A stretch of DNA of 64,000 bases from an uncultured Chlorobiales bacterium (GTDB taxonomy: Bacteria; Bacteroidota; Chlorobiia; Chlorobiales; Chlorobiaceae): assembly GCA_903929135.1 (NCBI GenBank), contig CAIYTH010000032.1, positions 1 to 64,000 on the forward strand, in the 5' to 3' direction. Each line of letters opens with the position of its first letter. Positions within the stretch are counted from its first letter, which is position 1. Under the pieces are notes generated by a model. The model did no database searches. It was given only the letters and a program-made list of their open reading frames with translations, and was not told the origin of the DNA. Made by a program: the position numbers and the translations under genes. Of the stretch, positions 56,180 through 64,000 are shown one piece after another.

Positions 56180-57547
56180 TTATCGTCTGCCGAAGGAGTG
56201 GAATGTTTCCCCGTCTATCTGGAACAGGTTGTCGTCTCCGTTGCTCTTCGGCTTCTGCTGCTCGGCGTCCCCCTCCTCTTTAACGGTGTCCACCTGCTCG
56301 GGATAGAAGCGCCATTCACGGTTGACGATCCTGGCCGCGTGCCCGAACGTGAAGTATGACCAACCCCACTGGAGCAGGACGAAAAAGCGGTGCTTGAATC
56401 CGCTCAGGAAGTAAATATGCACCAGCAGCCAGATGAACCAGGCGAGCAGCCCATGGAGTTTCAACCGCCCCTTTTCGACGATGGCATAGTTCTTTCCCAC
56501 GGTCGCCATCTGCCCCTTGTCACGGTAGGAGAAGGGCTTCTGCGGCTTTCCGGCGATGTCGCGGAGAATGTTGTTCCCTATCGCCTTGCCCTCCTGAAGC
56601 GCAACGGATGCAAGCCCTGCCAGCGGTTCGCCGTCAGCACGTTCGAAACGAGCCTGGTCGCCGCCGCAGAATACCTCAGGATGCCCCGTCACCGAGAGCG
56701 TTTCGGTCACCGAAATGCGCCCGGCGCTGTCGGTATCGAACCCTATGGTCTTCCCTATGCTGCACGATCTGACACCGGCCGCCCAGAGAACCGTGGCAGC
56801 CTCGATCCGCTCGTTGCCGATCTGGACCCCGTTCCTGTCGATGCAGCTCACCCGGCTTGAGGTCCATATCTGGACGCCAAGTTTTTCGAGCGCACGTGCA
56901 GCATTGCTGGAAAGCTCCGGCGAAAAGGTATTCAGGATACGCTTTCCTGAATGCACGACAAAAATCCGGGTCTGCTTGGGATCGATATGCTTGTAGTATT
57001 TCGAAAGGTAGTAGCGGCTCATCTCACCGATCGAACCGGCAAGTTCAACACCGGTAGGACCGCCACCGACGATGACGAAGGTCAGGAGCTTCTTCTGATC
57101 CGTCGGGTCCTGCGTACGTTCGGCCTGTTCGTATGCCTCCATGACCCTTCGCCGGATCTCGGAAGCCTGGCCGATGGTTTTCAGGCCGGGAGCGAAATTC
57201 TCCCACTCGTTGTGCCCGAAATAATGATGCTTGGCACCGCATGCAAGCACAAGGTAATCGTAGGAAATCTCGCCGAAATCGGTCTGCACCTTCCTGTTCT
57301 GAAGGTCTACATTTTCGACAGACCCCTTGTAGATGGTTATGTTCCGGTACTTTGACAGCATTTTCCGGAGAGGATAGGAGATCTCCCCACCGTTCAGTGC
57401 CGCCATGGCAACCTGGTACAAAAGCGGCTGGAAAAGATGGTAGTTGTTTCTGTCGATCAGGGTTACCCTGACCTCCTTCATGTTGCCAAGCGACTTGGCG
57501 ACGTTTATGCCTGCAAATCCCCCGCCGACGATCACTACGTGCTTCAT
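56180..57547 (-). CDS. ndh: type II NADH:quinone oxidoreductase
   Basis: 455 residues from ATG 57547. Two nucleotide-binding folds are clear: HVVIVGGGFAGINVAKSLG (FAD, about 3-21) and FVIVGGGPTGVELAGSIGEM (NADH, about 158-177), then VFCGGDQARFE and the FAD C-loop with LASVALQEGKAIGNNI. The quinone-site stretch and C-terminal amphipathic/hydrophobic segments (LHGLLAWFIWLLVHIYFLSG) attach it to the inner membrane. It passes electrons from NADH to the quinone pool without proton pumping. It converges on the NlpC/P60 gene. Confidence 0.93.
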   Translation of the reverse strand: MKHVVIVGGGFAGINVAKSLGNMKEVRVTLIDRNNYHLFQPLLYQVAMAALNGGEISYPLRKMLSKYRNITIYKGSVENVDLQNRKVQTDFGEISYDYLVLACGAKHHYFGHNEWENFAPGLKTIGQASEIRRRVMEAYEQAERTQDPTDQKKLLTFVIVGGGPTGVELAGSIGEMSRYYLSKYYKHIDPKQTRIFVVHSGKRILNTFSPELSSNAARALEKLGVQIWTSSRVSCIDRNGVQIGNERIEAATVLWAAGVRSCSIGKTIGFDTDSAGRISVTETLSVTGHPEVFCGGDQARFERADGEPLAGLASVALQEGKAIGNNILRDIAGKPQKPFSYRDKGQMATVGKNYAIVEKGRLKLHGLLAWFIWLLVHIYFLSGFKHRFFVLLQWGWSYFTFGHAARIVNREWRFYPEQVDTVKEEGDAEQQKPKSNGDDNLFQIDGETFHSFGRR

Positions 57548-57855
57548 GGATGGGGAGTATGATGATTGCTCAAGGTGCGATCTCTTGTAACCTATTGCTG
57601 TTAAGGCCAATAACAGAAAAGCCCCTGCCTGTATTGATACCGCATTTTACGATATCTAATTCCGTAAAAAAAGCATTCTTTCCTGATTTTTTACGCTGTA
57701 CAGCCATCCTGCCTTCATCGCATGTTCAGAGAAATAGACTGCCTCTTCGTATATTTGAGCAATAATTGCACCTGCCAGGCCGCCAGACCTTTCGTGCACT
57801 CAGGCCGCTCTTCTGTGATGAACCGTCAAGCCAACCATTCAAAAGGAGCTGTTTC

Positions 57856-60800
57856 GTGAATCAGAGAAACGGTAATCCCCCGGATCCTATTGTCAAAGAG
57901 ATCAGATTTGCCGTAGTCATGTACGGTGGGGTCTCCCTTGCCGTCTACATGAACGGAATAGCCCAGGAACTGCTGAATCTGGTCCGTTCGACCTCAAAAC
58001 CTTCCGGCAACCAGGATTTACAGGAAGGTACGCTTCCGGTCTACAGGGAGATCGCATCGCACCTGTCGAAGAAAACCGGAAATGCGTTCGAGCACAAGTT
58101 CGTGGTCGACATCATTTCCGGTACGTCAGCCGGAGGCATCAACGGCATCTGCCTTGCAAAAGGCCTTGTCAGGGGCCTTGGAAACCTCAGTGCGCTCGAG
58201 AGGACCTGGCTGGACAAGGGTGATATCGACACCCTGTTCAACGACAAGGCTTCAGAACCCTGGCGATTCACCCCGAAAGAGCCGAAAACATCGCTCTTCA
58301 ACAGTCAGCGAATGTACGGCCTTCTGCTCGAAGCCTTTTCGGTCATGGAGGACAATGCCTTGGCAGACCATGCGCATGTCGAGTCCATGGACCTGTTTGT
58401 GACGACCACAGACATCCTGGGGCTTCAGCTCCCCATCCTGATGAGTGGCGGACAGGCGAACGAACGCATCCACAAAAACGTCTTCCCATTCACGTACCGT
58501 GCCGGTGAATACTGCGGCGACAAGGAGCTGAACCATTTCAAGCGCGAGTTCGACCCGATGCTGGCTTTCGCATCGCGATGCACCTCCTCATTTCCTGGCG
58601 CATTCGAACCGGTCACCATCGACGATGTCAGGAGCTGGATCGACCTTCAGGGCCCGCGAGGGAAACACAGGGCCGTCTGGCAGCAGGAGCCATGGCAGGA
58701 ACTGTTCTTCAGACCATACCTCGATGTGGATGACGGCATCCAGCTCGAGAAACGTCCATTCGCAGACGGCGGCTACCTCGACAACCGCCCGTTCGGCCAT
58801 GCCATCAGGTCCATCCACGCACGCAAGGCCGACTGCCCCATCCATCGGAAACTCATCTTCATCGACCCGAAGCCCGAGATGCCTGACACTCGCCGTCAGG
58901 CACGCGAGATCTCCTTCGCCGAAAATGTCGCCACGTCAGTCTCGCTGCCGCAATACGAAACCATCCGCGAGGAACTTGAAGGAATATCGAGCCGGAACGA
59001 CTGGATCGCAACCGTCAACGACATTCTTGACAGCCTGCAGACGAAAAACGAGAACGAGCTGAAAGCGATCATCAGGGAGCAGTTTGTGCGCTTCTCTTCA
59101 GGATCCGGGTCCCTCATCACTGCCGAAACCCGACCTGAGGCCTCCCGGATGCTATTTTCGGGGAGTGTCTCCAGCAATCCCCTCCCTGAGGGTACAGCAA
59201 CCGGCGAAGATGCGGACCGTCTCTTCTGGCGACTGGTCTCGAAGCAGGGCCTTCGGAAAGCGCTCACACCCGAATCCGGAGTGCCTGAAACTCCCCTGTC
59301 CGAAGAGCCTGAGGATTTCGATGGCATGTCCAGACTGCTCGGCGACAGCTACCCATCCTACCATTTCACACGTATCGACGACACGACAAAGCAGATCTCT
59401 TGCATGCTCATCAGGGCAATGAACGCCGAACGTCAGCGAGAAACGGTCAAGACCGTCGAACAGATCATCGCCGCCTGGCGCTCAGCCCTCTTCGTGTCGT
59501 CACGCGAAGAAGCCGCACTGCTCATGGAGACCGAAACCGAAAACCTTTTTTTCCGATACTTCGACCTCGACTTCAGAATCAGGCGCCTGAACTTCTTCCG
59601 CAGAACCATCGAGAAGGCCATCCTCGAACAATCGCCGAATCGACTGCTGTTCGGCCTGACCGACGGAACGGTGCCGAAACCGGAGTGGGATAGCACCCTC
59701 GAACAGGCCGTAAGGTCATTCTACCACAAAACCGTGGCTGCGCTGCGGTCGCTCTACCGCTTGCGCTCGCTCCTGTTCTCCGGCCCGGTGAGGAACCCGC
59801 TTGCCGACGAGGCGAAGGTACTCCGTGAGCGTGTTGAACACCTGCTCGCCGACAATCATCCCGAAATATCGATTGGCATCGGAGGCGTCCCGGTGCTCCC
59901 TGAAACATTCGACCAGATCGCTGCCCTCTTCGACCACGATGGAGATGAAGTTCTGCATAACCGTAAGACGTTTGCAATCCTTATCAAGCAGGTGACGGAC
60001 CATACGAAAGCCATCGTCAGGGACGGGTGGGGCGCCAATGGAAGCCCCTGCTCCCTCGCAGGCACGAAGGAGATCAGCGCATCGATGAGCAACGCCTTCG
60101 CTGATCTGGGCAACAGTTACCCGGAACTTGCCGGCCGCATGCGGTCGATCTACGATTACGGTTACGACATCTACGACTGCTCATGGCTTCCGCTCATTTC
60201 AGGAGGCGAGTTCGGTGAAGGAAGCCTGATCGACGTCTTCCGGATCAGCCCCGCCGACTCTCTCTCGCTCTGGGACGACCGCGACGGAACGAGGGCCAAG
60301 CTCGCCGGAGTGTCGACCGCATCCTTCGGGGGATTCCTTGACCGGCAATGGCGGCGAAACGACGTGATGTGGGGACGACTCGACGCTGCCGAGCGGATCA
60401 TTACGGCCATGCTGCCGGATAAGGGCGACGACGGATTCAGGAAAGAGCTGATTCTGAAAGCCCAGCATGCCATCCTGATGGAAACCACCGCATCATGGAG
60501 GGACGATCTCGAGAAGACCCGCCATAAGGCACCAGAAGACCAGGCCCACTACGAAAGGCTCGGAGGTATCCGCGAAAAGCTGCTCTACGGTCCGCTCCCG
60601 ACGCCACAGCATCCCGGCGACAAGGATGGTATGCCGGACTGGAAGACCCATTTCATGAGCGCTTACGATTTCAACCGGGAGATCGAACCGTCGATACAAC
60701 TGCGGCGTCTCGGCCGGGGTTCTGCAATCCTCTCTTCGATGATCGACCGCCTTGACGGTGGAAACGGCATCCTCGGCAAGATCGGAGGCTATCTCAAGGC

Positions 60801-61233
60801 ATTCAACAAGATCCTGCTCAGCATGCTCGACTTTTCGACACCGAAAAGCATGCCCGATGTGCTCGGTCGCTACTGGCTGCACCTCGCCACGCTGATCGCA
60901 CTGGTACTCGTCGGAGGCGGGACACTGATCGGCAGCGTCTCGAGCCTGTCGGACACCGCTTCGACGGTCAGGAGCGTAGGATTCGCCCTTCTGTGCATCG
61001 TCTTCCTCGTCTGGATCGTAAGGCAGGGTTTTGAAATCCTCATCCTCCGGATATCGAGGACGCATCTGCAACGAATGCTTCTCAGGGGCATCGCCATCGT
61101 GGTGGCTCTGGCACTGTTCATCGCCCTGCTCCTCACCTGTGAAACCCTTGCGGTGTTCGGTAAACAGCTGCTCACGATCTTCCTGAACGGTTGCGTTTTC
61201 CTCATCAAACGTCAGATCGGATGGCACGAGTGA
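57856..61233 (+). CDS. large patatin-like phospholipase-family protein with membrane tail
   Basis: 1125 residues, starting at GTG 57856; AAAAGGAG lies seven bases before it, and the longer frame has no start signal. The N-terminal patatin domain (about 14-340) has the oxyanion-hole stretch YGGVSLAVYMNG, the nucleophile in SGTSAGGING (S91), and the catalytic aspartate in FADGGYLDNRPFG (D304), so it should be an active serine hydrolase. A long middle region (probably DUF3376-like) without known motifs follows, and three hydrophobic segments near 1015-1110 anchor the C-terminus. It resembles the patatin-related, DUF3376 group. It overlaps a lipoprotein gene by four bases (GTGA). Confidence 0.85.
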   Translation: MNQRNGNPPDPIVKEIRFAVVMYGGVSLAVYMNGIAQELLNLVRSTSKPSGNQDLQEGTLPVYREIASHLSKKTGNAFEHKFVVDIISGTSAGGINGICLAKGLVRGLGNLSALERTWLDKGDIDTLFNDKASEPWRFTPKEPKTSLFNSQRMYGLLLEAFSVMEDNALADHAHVESMDLFVTTTDILGLQLPILMSGGQANERIHKNVFPFTYRAGEYCGDKELNHFKREFDPMLAFASRCTSSFPGAFEPVTIDDVRSWIDLQGPRGKHRAVWQQEPWQELFFRPYLDVDDGIQLEKRPFADGGYLDNRPFGHAIRSIHARKADCPIHRKLIFIDPKPEMPDTRRQAREISFAENVATSVSLPQYETIREELEGISSRNDWIATVNDILDSLQTKNENELKAIIREQFVRFSSGSGSLITAETRPEASRMLFSGSVSSNPLPEGTATGEDADRLFWRLVSKQGLRKALTPESGVPETPLSEEPEDFDGMSRLLGDSYPSYHFTRIDDTTKQISCMLIRAMNAERQRETVKTVEQIIAAWRSALFVSSREEAALLMETETENLFFRYFDLDFRIRRLNFFRRTIEKAILEQSPNRLLFGLTDGTVPKPEWDSTLEQAVRSFYHKTVAALRSLYRLRSLLFSGPVRNPLADEAKVLRERVEHLLADNHPEISIGIGGVPVLPETFDQIAALFDHDGDEVLHNRKTFAILIKQVTDHTKAIVRDGWGANGSPCSLAGTKEISASMSNAFADLGNSYPELAGRMRSIYDYGYDIYDCSWLPLISGGEFGEGSLIDVFRISPADSLSLWDDRDGTRAKLAGVSTASFGGFLDRQWRRNDVMWGRLDAAERIITAMLPDKGDDGFRKELILKAQHAILMETTASWRDDLEKTRHKAPEDQAHYERLGGIREKLLYGPLPTPQHPGDKDGMPDWKTHFMSAYDFNREIEPSIQLRRLGRGSAILSSMIDRLDGGNGILGKIGGYLKAFNKILLSMLDFSTPKSMPDVLGRYWLHLATLIALVLVGGGTLIGSVSSLSDTASTVRSVGFALLCIVFLVWIVRQGFEILILRISRTHLQRMLLRGIAIVVALALFIALLLTCETLAVFGKQLLTIFLNGCVFLIKRQIGWHE

Positions 61234-62126
61234 ACAGCCAAAGCATGAAAACTCCGGCCAGGATGGTCGTCGCAGCGTCATGCGCCGCCATGCTGCTCAA
61301 CGGATGTGCCGCCCGTAATGCCAACCGTTTTGAAGCTTTCGCAAAAGCGGGTGGCGAATACGCAGATTCCATGGGATCGCTCATCGAGCAGGCGGGATCA
61401 CTGGCCGTCGATACGGACAGCGATATCCTGCTGACCATCAGGGAACCGCTCAGCCGGCAGGAGCGGCAACAGCAGTACCAGGCCCATACCGAGGAACTCA
61501 GAAGCCTTCTCGGCCAACTGAAGGAGATCGACAGGCACGCCTCACTCCTGAAGAGCTATTTCCTCCTGCTCGCGCGCATGGCCGCATCTGACCAACCCCG
61601 GCAAGTGGCCGGGGATGCCCAGCAGCTGATCGATTCGTTGGTCGCTGTCGGTGGTGTCATCGGCAAGGGTTCGTTCGGCAAGTCGAATGCAGGTCAATAC
61701 GTCGGCACTGGCACATCCTTCATCGTCGGTGCGTTCCGTCAGAAAGTCCTCGAAGAAGAACTCCGGCTCCACGGGGCATTGATCGTCAGGGAACTCGACC
61801 TGCAGCTCTCAGTCCTCAAGACCCTGTCGATCCAGATGCGCTCCGACAGCAGCGTCAGCGCAGGCATCAGGGAGTACGCCATGCTGATGAAGCCCTATGC
61901 TTCAGGAGCCCCCATGCCCTCCGAATGGAAACGCACCAGGCAGGAGGCGCTGAACGGCAAATCGCCCGTAACAGCACTTGATGCAGCCGCCAGGTCGGCA
62001 TCAAGGCTCAGGGAGAGTTTCATCGCACTTGCAGAAGGCAGGCTCGATCCTGCGGAGATAGATACTTTGCTTGCTGACATCGATGCTGCTAAGAACTCCA
62101 TAAAACGGATAACTCCGGGGAGGTAG
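61230..62126 (+). CDS. lipoprotein of unknown function coupled to patatin-like gene
   Basis: 298 residues from GTG 61230, which overlaps the previous TGA; ATG at 61221 or 61245 are alternatives. The signal ends in MLLNGC-A, a lipobox (L-N-G-C). The mature part is almost all helical: LSRQERQQQYQAHTEELRSL, LLGQLKEIDRHASLLKSYFL and RESFIALAEGRLDPAEIDTL suggest long amphipathic helices. No family was recognised. Coupling to the patatin-like gene suggests one complex across the membrane, with the lipoprotein on the periplasmic side. Confidence 0.8.
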   Translation: MNSQSMKTPARMVVAASCAAMLLNGCAARNANRFEAFAKAGGEYADSMGSLIEQAGSLAVDTDSDILLTIREPLSRQERQQQYQAHTEELRSLLGQLKEIDRHASLLKSYFLLLARMAASDQPRQVAGDAQQLIDSLVAVGGVIGKGSFGKSNAGQYVGTGTSFIVGAFRQKVLEEELRLHGALIVRELDLQLSVLKTLSIQMRSDSSVSAGIREYAMLMKPYASGAPMPSEWKRTRQEALNGKSPVTALDAAARSASRLRESFIALAEGRLDPAEIDTLLADIDAAKNSIKRITPGR

Positions 62127-62160
62127 GGGCAACAGGGTGAATTGCCGGAAAACCGGACGC

Positions 62161-62943
62161 TCAGGGACGCCTGAGAAATCCGGCGTTCTCGAGGCTGGCT
62201 TTGGCCGTATAGTAACCGATGCCGATCGCCTCGCGCATTGCAAGGGCTGAAAGGTCCAGCTTCTCAGGATCGGGTATGTAACTCAGGGTATTCGTCGGAT
62301 CACTCTGAGACGCACGGAAATCGACCGGATAGGGTTCGACCAGGAATCCGGTCCTGCTGAACAGCATCGTCGCACGCTTCATATGAAAGGCGCTCGTCAC
62401 CAGGATGATCTTCCGGGGGTGCCCCCTGTCGCAGCCAAGCAACCGGGACACCTCGAAAGCTTCTGCCGCGGTATTGCCGACAAAACCGGTTACCCTTATC
62501 GCCTTTTTCGGTATACCGACCAATACGGCCCGCCTCTCAAGCAACTGCCCTTCCGATACCGGAGGCGAATCATTGCTCTGTTCGCCGTAGGAGAACACCA
62601 GCAAAGGGGCCTTGCCGGCACGGTAAATGTCGAGGCCTCCGTCGAAACGATCAGCAGCCCCGTTCCACTCCCCGAGCGGAGCACCCTTGGTATGCGAGAT
62701 CATGCCGCCCAGCACCACGATGGCATCGGCTGAACGTACCCCGGAAACGGGAATGCGCCGATAGGGCCATTCGACAACGCGCATCATCGAATCGCTGAAC
62801 AGCGGCACGCTCAGGACAAACAGCAGCCCCGCGCCGATCCTTATGAGGAGTGTCCGGTGAAGAGCCTGGCCAGCAATGATGAGCAACAGGCATAACCCCG
62901 GAGGCAGCACCAGCAAGGGCAATATTTTGTGGAGGATCAGCAT
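62161..62943 (-). CDS. DUF218 family membrane protein (ElyC/SanA/YdcF-like)
   Basis: 260 residues. Two hydrophobic segments lie at about 5-25 and 36-50, then a cytoplasmic or periplasmic Rossmann-like DUF218 domain with the family motifs DAIVVLGGMISHTKGAPLGEW, ADRFDGGLDIYRAGKAPLLVFS, TGFVGNTAAEAFEVSRLL and VTSAFHMKRATMLFSRTG. ElyC acts on envelope carrier lipid in E. coli; here the role is not known. It converges on the lipoprotein gene with a 34-base gap. Confidence 0.9.
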   Translation of the reverse strand: MLILHKILPLLVLPPGLCLLLIIAGQALHRTLLIRIGAGLLFVLSVPLFSDSMMRVVEWPYRRIPVSGVRSADAIVVLGGMISHTKGAPLGEWNGAADRFDGGLDIYRAGKAPLLVFSYGEQSNDSPPVSEGQLLERRAVLVGIPKKAIRVTGFVGNTAAEAFEVSRLLGCDRGHPRKIILVTSAFHMKRATMLFSRTGFLVEPYPVDFRASQSDPTNTLSYIPDPEKLDLSALAMREAIGIGYYTAKASLENAGFLRRP

Positions 62944-63294
62944 ATGGTAGTAATGTAATCATTTAACGCAAACACATCCGCAGACAGGCGTTCCGGTCAT
63001 GACGAACCACCAGCGGCCTCTCCTCGAAACCTGATGAAGCGGGCGCTGCTGAATCCGGAGATGTCCGCATGAAAATGAAGTACATAAATCTATCAAATCG
63101 GCTGCATATTTTCGTCATTAGCTCTGCGAACATAAACTTGAGACGGTTTATTCGTGCTTCCCGTCGAGACACGCCCGGATCAATCTCCGACACAAATTTT
63201 CCGCACTCCCGGTGATGTTGTCAGGAAGACGGACAGTTTGGCTATATTTAGCTGATGACAGCAACCGGTATGCATCACAACAAACCCTCATGTC
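62944..63294. other. divergent intergenic region
   Basis: 351 bases between the DUF218 gene and the helical protein at 63295. It must hold two promoters. No palindrome or repeat of note was seen. Confidence 0.45.
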
Positions 63295-63663
63295 ATGCCA
63301 GTGCAACCCCCCTCTGCTCCGGAGGCATTGAAAGAGCAGACGCTCACGCAACTTATCGAGATCAGGGAAACCCTCCTGAGCCAGGATTGGCAGGAGAAGA
63401 TCGACAAAATGCCCCCGGACAAGCGGCATGAAGTGATACTTCTGGTTTCGCAATCCCAGATCAATTACCTGAAACTGCAGCGCACCGAACTCGAAACCAT
63501 CACAAAAGGACTTGCGCAGCAGGAAAAGGAGCTGATCAAGGCAATGAAGCAACTGCAGGATTCAATGGACAATGTCTCCAAGCTGGATGCATTTGTCAAC
63601 GGTGCGACCGGATTCATCAAGCTTGTCCAGAACATCCTGAAGGCTCTATCGCCGTTGATCTGA
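63295..63663 (+). CDS. small helical protein of unknown function
   Basis: 122 residues, almost entirely charged helix. KLQRTELETITKGLAQQEKE to MKQLQDSMDNVSKLD (about 62-98) is a likely coiled coil, and a hydrophobic helix closes the protein (VNGATGFIKLVQNILKALSP). It has no signal peptide. It begins TPVQPPSAPE-like, proline-rich at the N-terminus (MPVQPPSAPEALKEQ). I do not recognise the family. The end with Ala/Leu residues could associate with membrane surfaces. Confidence 0.6.
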   Translation: MPVQPPSAPEALKEQTLTQLIEIRETLLSQDWQEKIDKMPPDKRHEVILLVSQSQINYLKLQRTELETITKGLAQQEKELIKAMKQLQDSMDNVSKLDAFVNGATGFIKLVQNILKALSPLI

Positions 63664-63877
63664 GTGTGGTTTCCGCTGTTGTTTCCCCTCCGATCACGAT
63701 AACCGGACGCAACGTCTGATTCCGGTTGGATAATTCAGTGAGAGTGTGCATCATGTCTTGTGGCTGAGAGGCAAGTGGCACCCTCCCGGTGACACACCCG
63801 GTCAACCAACGGCAAACCCGCATGACCGCCCTGCCTGCCATACGCAGTTTCCATGGCCAATAAACGCCAGTCAGTCA

Positions 63878-64000
63878 ATGAAATCGCTGTTCAAACTTTT
63901 CCTGCTTTTCGTCATTATCGTGAGCACGTTATGCACAGGGCTATTTCTCAGCCTCGGGTTCATGGTTTCAACCCATGCATCCCGGCCTCACAAATCCGAC
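63878..64000 (+). CDS. N-terminal fragment of a membrane or secreted protein
   Basis: ATG 63878 opens a frame that stays open through the right edge (41 codons): MKSLFKLFLLFVIIVSTLCT, then LFLSLGFMVSTHASRPHKSD. A strongly hydrophobic stretch after a basic start indicates a signal peptide or anchor. A second + frame from ATG 63853 is also open to the edge but is not protein-like. The family cannot be told from so little. Confidence 0.5.
   Translation, partial: MKSLFKLFLLFVIIVSTLCTGLFLSLGFMVSTHASRPHKSD

Noticed and set aside
63853-64000. Second + frame open to the right edge from ATG 63853
   Set aside because: Composition is not protein-like, while the frame from 63878 encodes a convincing hydrophobic signal.

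Overview
The window comes from a green sulfur bacterium (Chlorobiaceae; probably Chlorobium or Chlorobaculum, species not determined). The evidence is the split ATP-citrate lyase of the reductive TCA cycle at the left edge, a 73-residue protein of the CsmB/CsmF chlorosome envelope type, a sulfide:quinone oxidoreductase, and uniformly GC-rich coding sequence. It reads as ordinary chromosome. I found no phage, insertion sequence, CRISPR array, tRNA or rRNA gene.

Layout. 0-5 kb: aclA (first codons only) and aclB, lgt, a metal-transport group (GDT1-type exporter, FetA, FetB) and a lipocalin. 5-12 kb: a GNAT acetyltransferase, a rubredoxin, a membrane-anchored protein with two similar halves, then a leftward operon of a PstS-like protein, a diguanylate cyclase and two LolC/E-type permeases. 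12-20 kb: a nearly complete arginine cluster, argC-argJ-argB-argF-argR-argG-argH, with its own repressor. 20-28.4 kb: a tail-specific protease, class II aldolase, an M20 amidohydrolase, and a tightly coupled leftward operon (5-formyl-THF cyclo-ligase, ppk, rpiB, CBS protein). 28.7-35 kb: the chlorosome protein, a frameshifted pseudogene, a secreted cupredoxin, a fumarylacetoacetate-hydrolase gene broken by one in-frame stop, pyrC, a small basic protein, a methyltransferase and an epimerase. 35-43 kb: BMP lipoprotein, MltF-type transglycosylase, RhlE helicase, sulfide:quinone oxidoreductase and a stand-alone TIR-like protein. 43-64 kb: a multi-PAS hybrid histidine kinase, a 1227-residue FAD/Fe-S oxidoreductase, bacterioferritin, an NYC1/NOL-like SDR lacking its catalytic tyrosine, a STAS-like protein behind a sigma-54-like site, a CPA2 antiporter, an NlpC/P60 peptidase, NDH-2, a large patatin-like protein coupled to a lipoprotein, a DUF218 protein, and the start of a membrane protein at the right edge.

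Themes. AclAB feeds fixed carbon toward aldolase and biosynthesis; Sqr and Ndh feed electrons to the quinone pool. The arginine genes are almost one transcription unit, split by a dispersed repeat (argC/argJ) and by a terminator inside an inverted-repeat-flanked spacer (argG/argH). The observations most worth following up are the TAA in the FAH gene followed at once by a 15-bp stem-loop, the solitary TIR protein, the tyrosine-less NYC1/NOL-like reductase next to a divergent promoter region with a 12-bp inverted repeat, the patatin/lipoprotein pair, and the cyclase placed between a PstS-like protein and Lol-type permeases. No complete new multi-gene system is evident; these are leads.
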